Source: Streptomyces sp. TSRI0107
GTDB lineage: Bacteria; Actinomycetota; Actinomycetes; Streptomycetales; Streptomycetaceae
DNA: 64,000 nucleotides
Reading direction: 5' to 3'
NCBI RefSeq assembly: GCF_001905845.1
Contig: NZ_LIVZ01000001.1
Coordinates: 1 to 64,000, forward strand
The notes beneath the pieces are model-generated. The model was not told the origin of the DNA, did no database searches, and worked only from the letters and a program-made list of their open reading frames with translations. Positions within the stretch are counted from its first letter, which is position 1; each line of letters begins with the position of its first letter. Made by a program: the position numbers and the translations under genes. Of this stretch, positions 1 to 8,382 are shown piece by piece.

Positions 1-12
1 CGAGGGCTTGTC
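1..12 (+). rRNA. 3' tail of 23S rRNA (partial)
   Basis: The first bases match the end of actinobacterial 23S rRNA as I remember it (the ...CGAGGGCTTG tail), and they lie about 100 bp before a clear 5S gene. The body of the gene is outside the window. The exact 3' end cannot be fixed by eye; it could be a few bases either side. Confidence 0.45.
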
Positions 13-102
13 CTCAGTTGCTCGCGTCCACTGTGTTGGTTCTGAAACCACGAACAGCCGTCGTAGCCGATGTGTTGCGGCTCCGGTTGTCAGTTTCATA
101 GT
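13..102 (+). other. 23S-5S internal transcribed spacer
   Basis: Spacer between the 23S tail and 5S rRNA. It contains a small hairpin at 37-50 (TGGTT, loop CTGA, AACCA) that may be part of the RNase processing region. No tRNA is present in it. Confidence 0.6.
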
Positions 103-221
103 GTTTCGGTGGTCATAGCGTGAGGGAAACGCCCGGTTACATTCCGAACCCGGAAGCTAAGCCTCACAGCGCCGATGGTACTGCAGGGGGGACCCTGTGG
201 GAGAGTAGGACGCCGCCGAAC
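103..221 (+). rRNA. rrf: 5S ribosomal RNA
   Basis: About 119 nt with typical 5S landmarks: a 5' end GTTTCGGTGG that pairs with the 3' end CCGCCGAAC (one bulged U), the internal CCGAACCCGGAAGCTAAG block, and the GGGGGGACCCTGTGGGAGAG loop E/stem IV region. It is a component of the large ribosomal subunit and the last gene of the rrn operon. A strong hairpin follows within 15 bp. The ends may shift by 1-3 nt. Confidence 0.95.
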
Positions 222-231
222 AATTTTTGGG

Positions 232-263
232 AAAACCCCCGTGCCATTCGGCACGGGGGTTTT
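232..263 (+). terminator. rrn operon terminator
   Basis: A perfect 10-bp stem (CCCCCGTGCC at 236-245 with GGCACGGGGG at 250-259), a 4-nt loop and a TTTT run, preceded by AAAA so that it is nearly symmetrical. It ends the rRNA operon and could also terminate the convergent DUF58 operon. Confidence 0.9.
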
Positions 264-327
264 CTGCGTTTCAGGGCATTACCCAGGTGTGGTCGGGGTT
301 CTTTCGTCGACCCCGACCCTTCTCACA

Positions 328-1638
328 TCAGAGGCGACCTGCCGTCTTGAGAGCCAGATATGCATCCGCCAGTGCTGGGGCCAGGTCGGCCGGCGTTGCG
401 TCGACGACGGTGACGCCGTGGCGGCGAAGTTGTTCGGCGGTGCGGTTGCGTTCCGACTGGGCCTGGGCGGCTGCTGCGGCCTCGTAGATGGACTCGGTGT
501 TTCCGCGGGCCTTTGCCATCCCGGCGATGTGCGGATCCGCTACAGACGCCACAAGAACCGTGTGGCGCTGCGTGAGCTGAGCCAGGACCGGGAGCAGGCC
601 TTCTTCCATGGGGGCCGCGTCGAGAGCGGTGAGCAGGACGATGAGGGAACGACGCGGGGCCGTGCGGAGTGCGGTGGCGGTGAGGCCTCGGGCGTCCGTT
701 TCAACCAGCTCCGGCTCGAGGGTGGCCATGGCGTTGACCAGGGCCGGGAGGACGTCGCCAGCCGTGCGGCCCTGGACGAGGGCGCGGATCCGGCGGTCGT
801 AGGCGAGAAGGTCGACGCGGTCGCCGGCGCGGGAAGCGAGGGCGGCCAAGAGCAGTGCCGCATCCATGGAGGCGTCAAGGCGTGGGGCGTCGCCCACGCG
901 GCCTGCGGAAGTGCGGCCGGTGTCCAGGACCAGGAGGATGTGCCGGTCGCGTTCAGGGCGCCAGGTGCGGACGGCGACCGTGGACAGGCGGGCCGTCGCG
1001 CGCCAGTCGATGGAGCGGGTGTCGTCTCCGGGGACGTACTCACGGAGGCTGTCGAATTCCGTGCCTTCGCCGCGCGTGAGCACGCTCGTACGCCCGTCGA
1101 GTTCGCGGAGTCGGGCGAGCTTCGAGGGGAGGTGCTTGCGGCTGGTGAAGGGCGGCAGGACGCGGACCGTCCAGGGGACCTTGTGGGTGCCCTGGCGGGC
1201 GAAGAGGCCGAGGGGGCCGTACGAGCGGATGGTCACTCGGTCCGCCTGGCGGTCGCCGCGGCGGGTGGGGCGTAGGCGTGTGGTGATGCGGCGGCGTTCG
1301 CCCGGTGGGACGGTCAGGCGGTGACGCGAGGCCGTCACCTCGGTGCCGGGCTGCCAGCTGCTCGGTGGCCATGCGTCCCGGAGGTGGGCGCGGAGCGGTC
1401 GGCGGGAGGGGTTGGTGACCGTGAGGGTGACGTCCGCGTTGTCGCCCAGGCGTGCCGAGGTGTCGCCTGAGCGGGTCAGGCCGAGGCTGCGTACGGGTGC
1501 CGCGAGGGCGAAATCGCAGGCGCAGGCGACGGCCAGGGGGCCGTTGACGGCGAGGATGCCCGCCCAGCTGGGTTCCAGGATGCCGACGGGGAGGGAGCCG
1601 AGGGCCGCCAGGAGGGCGGCGCGTCCGGTGAGGGCCAT
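328..1638 (-). CDS. DUF58 domain protein
   Basis: 436 aa. Two hydrophobic segments lie at the N terminus (about residues 7-50), followed by a beta-rich region (GDNADVTLTVTNPSRRPL) and the DUF58 core. That core includes a G-E-G-x-E-F-D-S-L-R-E-Y-x-P-G-D-D stretch and a von Willebrand A-like fold (ILLVLDTGRTS, MIDAS-like). DUF58 proteins are membrane-anchored VWA-type partners of MoxR ATPases; the pair is thought to act as a chaperone or metal-insertion module, usually with unknown clients. It is the last gene of the operon. Its ATG overlaps the MoxR stop (TGATG), which implies translational coupling. It converges on the rrn operon. The family assignment is firm; the function is not known. Confidence 0.93.
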   Translation of the reverse strand: MALTGRAALLAALGSLPVGILEPSWAGILAVNGPLAVACACDFALAAPVRSLGLTRSGDTSARLGDNADVTLTVTNPSRRPLRAHLRDAWPPSSWQPGTEVTASRHRLTVPPGERRRITTRLRPTRRGDRQADRVTIRSYGPLGLFARQGTHKVPWTVRVLPPFTSRKHLPSKLARLRELDGRTSVLTRGEGTEFDSLREYVPGDDTRSIDWRATARLSTVAVRTWRPERDRHILLVLDTGRTSAGRVGDAPRLDASMDAALLLAALASRAGDRVDLLAYDRRIRALVQGRTAGDVLPALVNAMATLEPELVETDARGLTATALRTAPRRSLIVLLTALDAAPMEEGLLPVLAQLTQRHTVLVASVADPHIAGMAKARGNTESIYEAAAAAQAQSERNRTAEQLRRHGVTVVDATPADLAPALADAYLALKTAGRL

Positions 1639-2630
1639 CAGCGGGGGACGGGGACGTGGGCGAGGATCGCGTTGATGACCGAGTCGGCCGTCACGCCTTC
1701 CATTTCTGCCTCCGGGCGGAGCTGGACGCGGTGGCGGAGGGTGGGGAGGGCCAGGGCCTTCACGTCGTCGGGGATGACGTAGTCGCGGCCGGTCAGCCAG
1801 GCCCAGGCGCGGGAGGTCGCGAGGAGGGCGGTGGCGCCGCGCGGGGACACGCCGAGGGTGAGGGACGGCGATTCGCGGGTGGCTCGGCAGATGTCGACGA
1901 CGTAGGCGGTGATCTCGGGGGAGACCGTCGTCTTGGCGACCGCGGCGCGGGCGGCTTCGAGGTCGGCGGGGCCGGCGACCGGGCGTACGCCGGCGGCGAC
2001 GAGGTCGCGGGGGTTGAAGCCCTGGGCGTGGCGGGTGAGGACGTCGATCTCGTCCTGGCGGGAGGGGAGCGGGATCGTCAGCTTGAGGAGGAAACGGTCC
2101 AGCTGGGCTTCGGGGAGGGGGTAGGTGCCTTCGTACTCGACCGGGTTCTGGGTCGCGGCGACCAGGAACGGCTCAGGGAGCGGGCGGGGGGTGCCGTCGA
2201 CGGTGACCTGGCGTTCTTCCATGGCTTCGAGCAAGGACGACTGGGTCTTCGGGGGCGTGCGGTTGATCTCGTCGGCGAGGAGGAGGTTGGTGAAGACCGG
2301 GCCGGGCTGGAAGGAGAACTGGGCGGTGCGGGTGTCGTAGACGAGGGAGCCGGTGATGTCGCTCGGCATCAGGTCCGGGGTGAACTGGACGCGCTTGGTG
2401 TCGAGTTCCAATGCGGATGCGAGGGCGCGGACGAGCAACGTTTTGGCGACCCCGGGGACTCCTTCTAGTAGGACGTGTCCGCGGCAGAGGAGGGCGACGA
2501 CGAGACCGGTCACGGCGGGGTCCTGGCCGACCACGGCCTTGGCGATCTCGGCGCGCAGGGCTTCCAGGGAGGCTCGGGCGTCGCCCGGGTCCCCGGTCCG
2601 CCCGGCGTTGTCAGTGGTCGGGTCCATCAT
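1638..2630 (-). CDS. MoxR family AAA+ ATPase
   Basis: 330 aa. Walker A reads GVPGVAKT, Walker B LLADEINRTPPK, sensor I ATQNPVEYEGTYPLPEAQLDRF, and the C-terminal lid contains the sensor II-like GVSPRGATALL: the full MoxR signature. MoxR ATPases form hexamers and work with VWA proteins (here the downstream DUF58 protein) in maturation or assembly of protein complexes. The start is the first of two adjacent ATG codons (MM), giving an ATGA overlap with the stop of the upstream DUF4350 gene. The open frame extends far upstream, but that part is arginine/proline-rich antisense-type sequence and is excluded. Confidence 0.95.
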   Translation of the reverse strand: MMDPTTDNAGRTGDPGDARASLEALRAEIAKAVVGQDPAVTGLVVALLCRGHVLLEGVPGVAKTLLVRALASALELDTKRVQFTPDLMPSDITGSLVYDTRTAQFSFQPGPVFTNLLLADEINRTPPKTQSSLLEAMEERQVTVDGTPRPLPEPFLVAATQNPVEYEGTYPLPEAQLDRFLLKLTIPLPSRQDEIDVLTRHAQGFNPRDLVAAGVRPVAGPADLEAARAAVAKTTVSPEITAYVVDICRATRESPSLTLGVSPRGATALLATSRAWAWLTGRDYVIPDDVKALALPTLRHRVQLRPEAEMEGVTADSVINAILAHVPVPR

Positions 2631-3823
2631 GAACGGCGTACCTCTCTTTCGAGGGCGTCGAGTTGGTCGGCGAGTGCGATGAGGGCCGTGTCGTCGCTGG
2701 GCGGCGGGCCGAAGAGCAGGGATTGCAGGGACTGTCCGTCGCCCTGGAGGTGCGCGGACAGCGCGGGGAGCAGGGCTTCGGGCGTGTGAGCCCGGGCGAC
2801 GGGGACGCCTACGAGGGGGGCGAGGCGCGTGCGTGTGGTGGAGCGGAGAGCGGCGGCCGCGCGGTCGCGGGCGTTGGCCTTGCGGTAGAGGCGGGCGCGG
2901 CCTTCGACGGTTTCGGAGGCGCGGATCGCCACGGGGAGTTTTTCGGGGACGAGCGGGCCGAGTCGGCGTGCCCGCCACAGGGCGGCGACGGCCGCGGCGA
3001 TGAAGAGCTGCAGCGTGCCCCAGAGCCAGCCGGAGGGGAGCAGGTCCACGAGGGTCTTGTCGTCGCCGGTGTCGGTGGCGGAGGCGTCGGAGAGCGAGGG
3101 GAGGTACCAGACCAGATGGGGGCGGGAGCCGAGGAGTTGGAGGGCGAGCGAGGCGTTGCCCTGCTCGTCGAGGTGTTCGTTGTGGAGGATGTCGGGCGCG
3201 CCGAGGACGACGGTGTCGCCGCTCCCGGAGGGCTGCGGAACGCGGATCAGGGTGGCCAGGCGTTCGCTGCGGTAGCACTGGTCGGCTTCGAGGTGGGTGG
3301 TGGTGTAGCGGATGCCGCCGGTGTCCGCGGTGCCGGCGCGGCGGGCGGCGGGCAGGTCGCAGTCGGGAGTGAGTGTCGAGTCCGGGCTGGTGACGGGGTC
3401 GGCGGTGACGCCGGGGGCGAGTCGTTCGACGGATGCGCTGCCGGCGGCGATGAGGACGGTGCGTCCGCCGGACCCGGCGGTGGCGGCGTGCAGCCGGTTC
3501 TGCTGGTCGGCGGTCAGGAGGTCGGGGACGGCGACCAGGAGGGTGGTGTCGGGGGCGACGGCGGCGCGGGCCTCGTCCAGGGTGGTGGCGACGCGTGTGG
3601 AGACGCCTCGGTCGGCGAGGAGTTCGGCGACGGCGCGACTGCCCTGGGGGTCGGCGGAGCGGGGGTCGAGGTTGCCGTGCCGGGTGTCCGAGCGGATGAC
3701 GGCGATCGTCACGGCGGCCGCCAGGAGCAGTACGACGGCGAGGGCGACGCCTCGTGTCCGGGTCCACAGCTGTCTGGCGGTGGTCGAGACGGAGGTGGTC
3801 GCGGGCGGGGCCTCGGTGGTCAT
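2627..3823 (-). CDS. DUF4350 membrane protein
   Basis: 398 aa. One membrane span near residues 26-46, an exposed domain with the DUF4350 pattern (LDPRSADPQGSRAVAELLADRGV, then a Rossmann-like half with LLVAVPDLLT and VLIAAGS), and a second span around residues 268-285 (WGTLQLFIAAAVAALW) followed by a cytoplasmic tail. DUF4350 proteins are regularly found beside MoxR, DUF58 and DUF4129 genes. No reaction is known. The start is an ATG overlapping the stop of the DUF4129 gene by ATGA; the longer open frame upstream is rejected because it would cover that gene. Confidence 0.9.
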   Translation of the reverse strand: MTTEAPPATTSVSTTARQLWTRTRGVALAVVLLLAAAVTIAVIRSDTRHGNLDPRSADPQGSRAVAELLADRGVSTRVATTLDEARAAVAPDTTLLVAVPDLLTADQQNRLHAATAGSGGRTVLIAAGSASVERLAPGVTADPVTSPDSTLTPDCDLPAARRAGTADTGGIRYTTTHLEADQCYRSERLATLIRVPQPSGSGDTVVLGAPDILHNEHLDEQGNASLALQLLGSRPHLVWYLPSLSDASATDTGDDKTLVDLLPSGWLWGTLQLFIAAAVAALWRARRLGPLVPEKLPVAIRASETVEGRARLYRKANARDRAAAALRSTTRTRLAPLVGVPVARAHTPEALLPALSAHLQGDGQSLQSLLFGPPPSDDTALIALADQLDALEREVRRS

Positions 3824-4587
3824 TCGGCGGCCCCCTGGGTGGTGTGGTGGGGCTCGTTGTGGGCGCTGCTGCTCGGCAGGTGGGGTTTGGTGCGCTCCAG
3901 GTCCCGGTCGAGGTCGGCGATGCGCTGGTACGACTGCTGGGTGGCTGTTCGGCCGCCGTACGTCACGTCGTCGAAGTCGCGGGCGGCGGTGCGCAGGCGG
4001 TCGGTGTGGGAGGGCAGGGCGTGTCCGGCCTCGGCCGCGGCCTCGTCGGCGGTGCGGCCGGGGCGGGTGTCGAGGAGGGCGCGTTCCTCGAGGGAGCGGA
4101 CGATGGCCCGCATGCGTTCCTGGACGGCCTGGTTCCAGTGGCCCTGGGCGGCGTGGGCGTCGGCGTTGGCGCGGTGTTCGGCGGCGCTGCGGGGGCGGTC
4201 GTCGAACAGGGCGGCGGAGGAGACCGGCCGGCGGCGCGGGGTGCCGAGGCGCCACCACAGGGCGCCGAGGACGGCCAGGACGACGAGGACGACCATGACG
4301 AGGCCGACCGTTCCGCCGGGGGTGGCGGAGGAGGCGGCGTCGAACAGGCCGTCCATCCAGTCCCAGAAGGCGTTGAGGGCGCGTTCGAGGGGGTTGGGGT
4401 CGTCCTCGTGGTACATGCGCCTGGACAGCTCGCGCCGGGCCGCCTCGCGGGCGGGGTCGCGTGGGATCGTGACCGGCGGTTCGTCGTCGGAGTGCGTGAG
4501 CGACAGCGCGGACAGGTCGCCGCCGGCCGCTGCGGCGGCGCGGGGCAGCGCCGACGCAGCGGTGAGGAGTTCCCCCGTCAGGTTCAC
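3820..4587 (-). CDS. DUF4129 domain protein
   Basis: 255 aa from a GTG start that sits 4 nt after the stop of the upstream gene, with GGGAG nearby. One membrane span lies at about residues 93-112. The C-terminal DUF4129 region is helical and charged (ERALLDTRPGRTADEAAAEAG). In other bacteria DUF4129 domains are fused to transglutaminase-like proteins encoded with MoxR/DUF58; here the domain stands alone. It probably belongs to the same membrane complex as its neighbours. An ATG further upstream in frame would overlap the preceding gene and is less likely. Confidence 0.88.
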   Translation of the reverse strand: MNLTGELLTAASALPRAAAAAGGDLSALSLTHSDDEPPVTIPRDPAREAARRELSRRMYHEDDPNPLERALNAFWDWMDGLFDAASSATPGGTVGLVMVVLVVLAVLGALWWRLGTPRRRPVSSAALFDDRPRSAAEHRANADAHAAQGHWNQAVQERMRAIVRSLEERALLDTRPGRTADEAAAEAGHALPSHTDRLRTAARDFDDVTYGGRTATQQSYQRIADLDRDLERTKPHLPSSSAHNEPHHTTQGAAE

Positions 4588-4591
4588 CGCA

Positions 4592-5935
4592 TCAGCTCCC
4601 GGGCGTGCCGGGGGAGGTGGGACCGGAGCCCTGGACACCGGCGGCGCGGGCCAGTTCGAGGTCGAGGGCCTCACGGCGGATGCGCTGGTCGATGTAGAGG
4701 AGCACGGTGACGCCGGCCGAGATCGGGAACGTGATCATGGAGCCGATCACCGAGCCGATCCCGCTGACGATGAGGAACGTCCAGCCGAAGTCGCCGGTGC
4801 CGTCGAGGAAGCCGCTGATGCCGTCGCCGCTGAGACCGGCAGCGAGGAACGTGAACGGGATGACGACGATCGCGGCGACGATGTTCGCGATGATCGTGGC
4901 CAGCAGCTGGATGCCGAAGACCCGCCACCAGGAGCCGCGCACCAGCTTGGCGGACCGGCTCATGGCCTTGGTGATGCTCTGCTTCTCCAGCATCAGGGCC
5001 GGGGAGGCGAGGGAGAAGCGGATCATCAGCCACACGGCGACGACCGCGCCGGCGAGGCTGCCGAAGACGGCGAGTGCGGCGCCGCCCCCGCCGCCGCCCG
5101 CGAGGGTCACGAGGATGCCGGGGAGCGCGCCGGCGAGGGCGACGCCGACGGCGATGACGAGCAGCAGGAAGATCAGGCCGAACAGCTTCGCGACCTGCGG
5201 GCGGGCGTCGCGCCAGGCCTCACCGGTGGTCACCGGCTTGCCGAGCACGGCGCGGCTGGTGACGGTCGTCAGCAGGGCGGTCGCGGCGACGGTGCCGATC
5301 AGGGAGATGACGAAGAGGACACCGGAGCTGAGCATGGCGTCGCCCATGGCCTCGGTCAGTTCGTCGAGGGTGGCGCTCGGGTCGCCGAGGGCGTCGGTGT
5401 CGGCGTAGTCCTGCAGGAACAGGCCCTGGAGCAGGATGACGACGATCTCGATGACGACCGCGACGGTCAGCGAGATGCCGAGGACCGTGCGCCAGTAGGT
5501 GCGCATGGTGGAGACGGCACCGTCGAGGATCTCGCCCACGCCGAGCGGGCGGAGCGGGATCACGCCGGGCTTGGCGGCGGGCGGGGGGCCGCCCCAGGGG
5601 GTTCCCCAGCCGCCGTAGCCGCCGGGGCCGGGCCCGCCCTGCCAGTTGCCGTGGGGGCCGGCGGGGCCTCCCGGAGGCGGGGTGCCCCAGCCCGGGCCGG
5701 GCGGTGGGGGCGGTGGGGTCTGGCCGGGGGCCTGGGGGCCCGTGGGCGCGGACCACTGGGCGGGTGGCGGCTGCTCCTTGGACCACTGCGCGCCGGGGCT
5801 CTGTGGGTGCGTGCCCGGCTGGGCGGGCTGCTCGGGGGCGGGCCGGTCGGCCGGCTCGTCGGGGCCGGGCTTGCCGGGCTCGTGCCCGTCGGACGGGGAG
5901 GATCCGGGCGAGGCCCAGCCCGGAGTGTCGTTCAT
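4592..5935 (-). CDS. Proline-rich multi-span membrane protein
   Basis: 447 aa. The first 130 residues are low-complexity and rich in Pro, Gly and Trp (repeated QW/PPP runs) and probably cytoplasmic. After PLRPLGVGEILDGAVSTMRTYWRT comes a domain with about six membrane spans, resembling the glycerophosphoryl diester phosphodiesterase membrane domain; no phosphodiesterase domain is attached. It is the first gene of the five-gene minus-strand operon. The ATG at 5935 has GGAG 7 nt upstream. The 140-bp gap to divergent mtnA must hold both promoters. The function is unknown; co-occurrence with MoxR/DUF58 suggests a membrane platform. Confidence 0.85.
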   Translation of the reverse strand: MNDTPGWASPGSSPSDGHEPGKPGPDEPADRPAPEQPAQPGTHPQSPGAQWSKEQPPPAQWSAPTGPQAPGQTPPPPPPGPGWGTPPPGGPAGPHGNWQGGPGPGGYGGWGTPWGGPPPAAKPGVIPLRPLGVGEILDGAVSTMRTYWRTVLGISLTVAVVIEIVVILLQGLFLQDYADTDALGDPSATLDELTEAMGDAMLSSGVLFVISLIGTVAATALLTTVTSRAVLGKPVTTGEAWRDARPQVAKLFGLIFLLLVIAVGVALAGALPGILVTLAGGGGGGAALAVFGSLAGAVVAVWLMIRFSLASPALMLEKQSITKAMSRSAKLVRGSWWRVFGIQLLATIIANIVAAIVVIPFTFLAAGLSGDGISGFLDGTGDFGWTFLIVSGIGSVIGSMITFPISAGVTVLLYIDQRIRREALDLELARAAGVQGSGPTSPGTPGS

Positions 5936-6075
5936 CGTCGCTCCTTCACGGTGCCCGTCCGCGGTCGCGGTGGCAGGTTGGCAGACATCGTGCCACGGGG
6001 CGGTGGACGGGGGACCGGCCGCGGTGGGGGCTGTGCACCTTCAATTGTCCGACGGAATGCGGGCAGACTGACTGC

Positions 6076-7206
6076 ATGGCTGATCAGCAGGCGCAATCCG
6101 TCGAGGACAAGCGGCCGACCGGGGTACCGGTGCTCCGGTGGGAAGAGCCACCGGAAGGTCCGGTGCTGGTGCTTCTGGACCAGACCCGGCTGCCGAGCGA
6201 GGAAGTCGAACTGGTCTGCACGGACGCATCCGCGCTGGTGGAAGCGATCCGTTCGCTCGCCGTGCGCGGGGCGCCGGTGCTGGGGATCGCGGGGGCGTAC
6301 GGGGTCGCGCTCGCCGCCGCGCGAGGGTTCGACGTGGACGACGCGGCGGTCGCGCTGGCCGGTGCCCGGCCGACCGCGGTGAATCTCTCCGTGGGGGTGC
6401 GCCGGGCACAGGAGGCGTACCACGCGGCGCTGGCCCGAGGCGGTGATGCCGGGGAGGCCGCCGCTGCGGCGCTGGCGGCGGCGCGGCGGCTGCACCGGGA
6501 GGACGCCGAGGCCAGTGTCCGGATGGCCGAGCACGGTCTGGCGCTGCTGGACGAGCTGCTGCCCGGCGGGGGGCACAGGATCCTCACCCACTGCAACACC
6601 GGGTCGCTGGTGTCGGGCGGGGAGGGGACGGCGTTCGCGGTGGCGCTCGCGGCGCACCGGCAGGGGCGACTGCGGCGGCTGTGGGTGGACGAGACCCGGC
6701 CATTGCTGCAGGGGGCCCGGCTGACGGCGTACGAGGCGGCGCGCAGCGGGATGGCGTACACGCTGCTCACCGACAACGCGGCGGGGTCGCTGTTCGCGTC
6801 GGGGGACGTGGACGCGGTGCTGATCGGCGCGGACCGGATCGCGGCGGACGGGTCGGTGGCGAACAAGGTGGGGAGCTATCCGCTGGCGGTGCTCGCGCGG
6901 TATCACCATGTGCCGTTCATAGTGGTGGCGCCGGTGACGACGGTGGATCTGGGCACGGCGGACGGGGCGGCCATCGAGGTCGAGCAGCGCCCCGGGTACG
7001 AGGTGACGGAGGTGATGGCGCCGCAGGCGCAGGTGGCGGGGCCGGGCGGTGGGATGCCGGTCGCTCCCCTGGGGACGCAGGCGTACAACCCGGCGTTCGA
7101 CGTGACTCCGCCCGAGTTGGTGACGGCGATCGTCACCGAGGTGGGAGCCGTGTCCCCGGTGACGGCTGAGGGGCTGGCCGAGCTGTGCGGAAAGGGCCGG
7201 GCCTGA
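6076..7206 (+). CDS. mtnA: S-methyl-5-thioribose-1-phosphate isomerase
   Basis: 376 aa. It converts methylthioribose-1-phosphate to methylthioribulose-1-phosphate in the methionine salvage pathway (cytoplasm). Family marks: RGAPVLGIAGAYG substrate loop, the catalytic cysteine in HCNTGSL, the catalytic aspartate in IGADRIAADGSVANKVGSY, and C-terminal NPAFDVTPPELVTAIVTE. The family belongs to the eIF-2B alpha/beta/delta-like superfamily, but the THCNTG and GADRI motifs favour MtnA over an initiation factor. The ATG start was chosen because homology begins soon after it; the open frame upstream runs into the divergent promoter region. No other methionine salvage gene is visible in the window. 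Confidence 0.95.
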   Translation: MADQQAQSVEDKRPTGVPVLRWEEPPEGPVLVLLDQTRLPSEEVELVCTDASALVEAIRSLAVRGAPVLGIAGAYGVALAAARGFDVDDAAVALAGARPTAVNLSVGVRRAQEAYHAALARGGDAGEAAAAALAAARRLHREDAEASVRMAEHGLALLDELLPGGGHRILTHCNTGSLVSGGEGTAFAVALAAHRQGRLRRLWVDETRPLLQGARLTAYEAARSGMAYTLLTDNAAGSLFASGDVDAVLIGADRIAADGSVANKVGSYPLAVLARYHHVPFIVVAPVTTVDLGTADGAAIEVEQRPGYEVTEVMAPQAQVAGPGGGMPVAPLGTQAYNPAFDVTPPELVTAIVTEVGAVSPVTAEGLAELCGKGRA

Positions 7207-7227
7207 TCGACGTGACCGACGTGAGCG

Positions 7228-7265
7228 GCCCCTCTCCCCGCGGCGACACGGGGGGGAGAGGGGGC
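7228..7265 (+). terminator. Terminator after mtnA
   Basis: GCCCCTCTCCCC at 7228-7239 pairs, with one extra G, with the GGGG-AGAG-GGGGC arm ending at 7265. It is a GC-rich hairpin without a T run, as is common in Streptomyces. Confidence 0.6.
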
Positions 7266-7361
7266 GCGACCGGGAGGTTGCCCCAGCGTGGCTTTCGCTG
7301 CGAAGCCGATGCGTCAGCCTGATGCGCTCACTACTCTGCGGCAGATTGATCGGGAGGTCGC

Positions 7362-7547
7362 ATGAGTGACTACACGGCACACGCGCGCCGGGCTGAGGAA
7401 GTCCTCGATGAGCTTGAGCGGAAGACGAAGGGACGGCTTGGGCCCGAGAGCATGATCAGAGTGGCCCAGGTGCAGGCCATCCTGGCTCTCGCGGCCGCGA
7501 TCAATGGCCGGGACGGGGACCGCGCCCAGGGTGGCCAAGTTTCTTAG
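7362..7547 (+). CDS. Small hypothetical protein
   Basis: 61 aa, charged and helix-forming (HARRAEEVLDELERKTKGRLGPES), with an alanine-rich hydrophobic patch near residues 37-48. The ATG has a good ribosome site (GGGAGG, 5-6 nt away) and coding-type third-position GC. It lies alone between mtnA and the mtrA promoter region. I recognise no family. It may be a real small gene because the start signal is good and the frame is clean. Confidence 0.55.
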   Translation: MSDYTAHARRAEEVLDELERKTKGRLGPESMIRVAQVQAILALAAAINGRDGDRAQGGQVS

Positions 7548-7635
7548 GCGTGCCCGCCCGCCGGATGCGCGACATCCTTGGCCGACATCGAACGGTGATG
7601 GACGCGGGCAGACAGTGATGGCCTCGTACGACTAT

Positions 7636-7653
7636 CGTCACTGGTCAGTGACG
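7636..7653. promoter_or_regulatory. Perfect palindrome upstream of mtrA
   Basis: CGTCACTGGTCAGTGACG: two 8-bp arms that are exact reverse complements around a GT centre, 38 bp before the first mtrA ATG. A related CAGTGAT lies just upstream (7613-7619). GTCAC-type half-sites recall those reported for MtrA in actinobacteria, so autoregulation is possible. The stretch has no other evident role. Confidence 0.5.
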
Positions 7654-7691
7654 CTGCTCACCTGGATCTTCGCCACCGTTATGAGAATGGG

Positions 7692-8381
7692 ATGATGTCG
7701 TTTATGAAGGGACGAGTCCTTGTCGTCGACGACGACAGCGCACTGGCCGAGATGCTCGGCATCGTGCTGCGTGGTGAAGGTTTTGAGCCGTCTTTCGTAG
7801 CTGACGGCGACAAGGCGCTGGCCGCTTTCCGGGAGACCAAGCCCGATCTGGTGCTGCTGGACCTGATGCTGCCCGGACGGGACGGCATCGAGGTGTGCCG
7901 CCTGATCAGGGCGGAGTCCGGAGTGCCGATCGTGATGCTCACGGCGAAGAGCGACACCGTCGATGTCGTCGTGGGCCTCGAGTCGGGTGCCGACGACTAC
8001 ATCGTGAAGCCGTTCAAGCCCAAGGAACTGGTGGCTCGGATCCGGGCGCGGCTCAGGAGGTCGGAGGAGCCGGCGCCCGAGCAGCTCGCCATCGGTGACC
8101 TCGTGATCGACGTGGCCGGTCACTCCGTGAAGCGGGACGGGCAGTCGATCGCGCTGACGCCGCTGGAGTTCGACCTGCTGGTGGCGCTCGCGCGCAAGCC
8201 GTGGCAGGTGTTCACCCGTGAGGTCCTGCTGGAGCAGGTGTGGGGTTACCGGCACGCGGCGGACACCCGGCTGGTCAACGTCCATGTGCAGCGGCTGCGC
8301 TCCAAGGTCGAGAAGGACCCGGAGCGGCCGGAGATCGTGGTGACCGTCCGTGGTGTCGGTTACAAGGCGGGGCCGAGCTGA
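7692..8381 (+). CDS. mtrA: Response regulator MtrA (OmpR family)
   Basis: 229 aa. The receiver domain (about residues 7-120) has the acidic pair in VLVVDDDSALAE, the phosphoacceptor Asp57 in LLDLMLPGRDG, and Thr/Lys switch residues in MLTAKSD and YIVKPFKPKEL. A winged-helix OmpR/PhoB DNA-binding domain (about 130-229) ends with VTVRGVGYKAG. MtrA is the essential or near-essential actinobacterial regulator of cell wall, division and development. ATG codons occur at 7692, 7695 and 7704; the first gives the usual MMSFMKGR start. mtrB follows after a 1-nt gap. Confidence 0.97.
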   Translation: MMSFMKGRVLVVDDDSALAEMLGIVLRGEGFEPSFVADGDKALAAFRETKPDLVLLDLMLPGRDGIEVCRLIRAESGVPIVMLTAKSDTVDVVVGLESGADDYIVKPFKPKELVARIRARLRRSEEPAPEQLAIGDLVIDVAGHSVKRDGQSIALTPLEFDLLVALARKPWQVFTREVLLEQVWGYRHAADTRLVNVHVQRLRSKVEKDPERPEIVVTVRGVGYKAGPS

Positions 8382-8382
8382 C

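Noticed and set aside
6076..7206. Calling the gene translation initiation factor eIF-2B
   Set aside because: The HCNTGS cysteine motif and GADRIAADGS aspartate motif are those of methylthioribose-1-phosphate isomerase.
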